From contig JAJZNH010000493.1 of the NCBI GenBank assembly GCA_021811745.1, positions 1 through 7,268 of the forward strand: DNA of 7,268 bases. The letters are read 5' to 3'. The notes below the pieces were generated by a model. It was not told where the DNA came from, made no database searches, and saw only the letters and a program-made list of their open reading frames with translations. This stretch comes from Acidobacteriota bacterium (lineage in GTDB: Bacteria; Acidobacteriota; Terriglobia; Terriglobales; Acidobacteriaceae). The translations under genes were made by a program, and so were the position numbers. Shown piece by piece: positions 6,356-7,268 of this stretch. Each line of letters opens with the position of its first letter. Positions within the stretch are counted from its first letter, which is position 1.

Positions 6356-6889
6356 ATGGCAATTTCGAGAGCGAAGAAAACGGAGAAGGTGAAAGAGCTG
6401 GCAGATGAGCTGGTAGGCTCGACCACCGCGATTGTCGGGACGTTTAACAAGTTGACCGTGGCCAAGGACTATGAGCTGCGCAAGGTGATCCGCGAGGCGG
6501 GGGGCAGGTATCGGGTGGTAAAGAACACGCTGGCGGCGATCTCGGGCGCCGGAGCCCAGGTGGAGGCGGCGCTGAAAGGGCTGAAGGGCGTGAACTCGGT
6601 GGCCTTCACTTCGGGTGACCCTGTGGCGCTTGCCAAGGTGATCGCCAAGTGGGTGGGCGACAACGCGGAGTTCGAGTTCAAGTTGGGAATGGTGGATGGC
6701 AAGCTGCTGAACGTGGAAGAGATCAAGGCGCTGGCGACGATGCCGGGCAAAGAAGAGCTCTTCTCGAAGCTGCTCTTCCTCATCAATGCGCCGGCGCAGC
6801 GGCTGGCGACGGTGCTCAATGCCACGGGGCGCGATCTGGCCGTGGTGCTCGGCCAGGGCGTGGAGAAGGAGAAGTTTGCCGCCGCATAG
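6356..6889 (+). CDS. rplJ: 50S ribosomal protein L10
   Basis: This 177-residue protein is L10, the base of the L7/L12 stalk; its C-terminal helix holds the L7/L12 dimers that recruit translation factors. The family core is clear: [16 protein letters not shown] (4-19), [13 protein letters not shown] (23-35), and the rRNA-binding section [20 protein letters not shown] (about 40-59). Then come [19 protein letters not shown] and the C-terminal helix [23 protein letters not shown] 6356 follows GGAG (6346-6349) by 6 bases. Length is normal (usually 165-180 residues). rplL starts 220 bases later in the same direction. Confidence 0.97.
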   Translation: MAISRAKKTEKVKELADELVGSTTAIVGTFNKLTVAKDYELRKVIREAGGRYRVVKNTLAAISGAGAQVEAALKGLKGVNSVAFTSGDPVALAKVIAKWVGDNAEFEFKLGMVDGKLLNVEEIKALATMPGKEELFSKLLFLINAPAQRLATVLNATGRDLAVVLGQGVEKEKFAAA

Positions 6890-7109
6890 CCGCACAAGCT
6901 GTCAACTTTCAGCTGCATCGTGCTCTGCTGAGTGGGCTGCGGTTGCCGCGAAGAGGCGGATTGCTGAAAAGGGTGGCGGTTGGGAGCTGTTTTTTATGTT
7001 TTGGCCGTAGAGCAAGTCGAAAGGGCGTGGGTCTGACGCATCGGAAACTTTCGCATTTGTCTTGACGGCCGGGGAATATCAATTCAAGCGTTTCTGATTG
7101 GAGAGAAAA
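6890..7109 (+). other. rplJ-rplL spacer
   Basis: The 220-base gap is longer than the usual short rplJ-rplL spacing. It contains a small stem AGCTG/CAGCT (6897-6901 and 6910-6914) and a short T-run near 6990. TTGACG (7062-7067) looks like a -35 box but has no matching -10. No gene is evident. Confidence 0.45.
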
Positions 7110-7268
7110 ATGGCGGATTTAGCGCAGTTGGAAGAGCAGATTGTGAGCCTGAGCCTGCTGGAAGCAGCGGCCCTGGTGAAGAAGCTGGAGGAGCGGCTGG
7201 GGGTTTCGGCGGCCGCGGCGGCTCCGGTGGTTGTGGCGGGTGGCGCGGGTGCGGCTGCGGCGGCTCCT
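7110..7268 (+). CDS. rplL: 50S ribosomal protein L7/L12, N-terminal part (cut by the window edge)
   Basis: Fifty-three codons are present and the frame is open at the right edge. The N-terminal dimerisation domain is recognisable ([20 protein letters not shown], then [12 protein letters not shown]), followed by the Ala/Gly/Val-rich flexible hinge (about 34-53). The C-terminal domain that contacts elongation factors lies outside the window. GGAGAG (7100-7105) precedes ATG 7110 at normal spacing. The order rplA-rplJ-rplL supports the call; rpoB would be expected next. Confidence 0.95.
   Translation, partial: MADLAQLEEQIVSLSLLEAAALVKKLEERLGVSAAAAAPVVVAGGAGAAAAAP

Noticed and set aside
7062..7090. 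TTGACG as the -35 of an rplL promoter
   Set aside because: No -10-like hexamer occurs at 16-18 bases; the nearest AT-rich hexamer, TATCAA, is only 9 bases away.

Overview
The window looks like chromosomal DNA of a GC-rich Gram-negative bacterium, most likely an Acidobacteriota member. The reasons are exported proteins with an N-terminal carboxypeptidase-regulatory-like domain, a repeated IPAG-type exported protein of a kind I associate with that phylum, an outer-membrane beta-barrel, and strong purine-rich ribosome binding sites. The phylum assignment is inference; the sequence contains no rRNA to settle it.

Layout. At 178-1721 (+) a two-gene, translationally coupled unit encodes a signal-peptide/beta-sandwich/four-helix membrane protein with histidine-headed helices (cytochrome b561-like) and a secreted YceI-family protein. 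At 1953-3245 (-), convergent to it, lies an exported protein of unknown function with repeated IPAG/FPxG beta modules and its own plausible sigma-70 promoter. At 3359-3896 is a stretch with no convincing gene. At 3897-4715 (-) is an outer-membrane beta-barrel-like protein of unknown function. A 700-base divergent intergenic region follows, with a palindrome and a good promoter. At 5432-7268 (+) are rplA (L1), rplJ (L10) and the first 53 codons of rplL (L7/L12), which runs off the right edge.

How the parts work together. The b561-like and YceI proteins are probably one envelope redox or lipid-carrier module, comparable to the E. coli yceJ-yceI pair. L1, L10 and L7/L12 build the L1 stalk and the L7/L12 stalk of the 50S subunit. 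Their leaders contain hairpins suited to the autogenous control known for these genes. The two minus-strand genes are envelope proteins with no visible link to the ribosomal genes.

The most unusual features are the absence of rplK, nusG and secE directly upstream of rplA, which has a divergent envelope gene as neighbour, and the fusion of a CarboxypepD-regulatory-like domain to a b561-like membrane domain next to yceI. I saw no tRNA, rRNA, CRISPR array, insertion sequence or phage gene. Nothing here is clearly a previously undescribed system.
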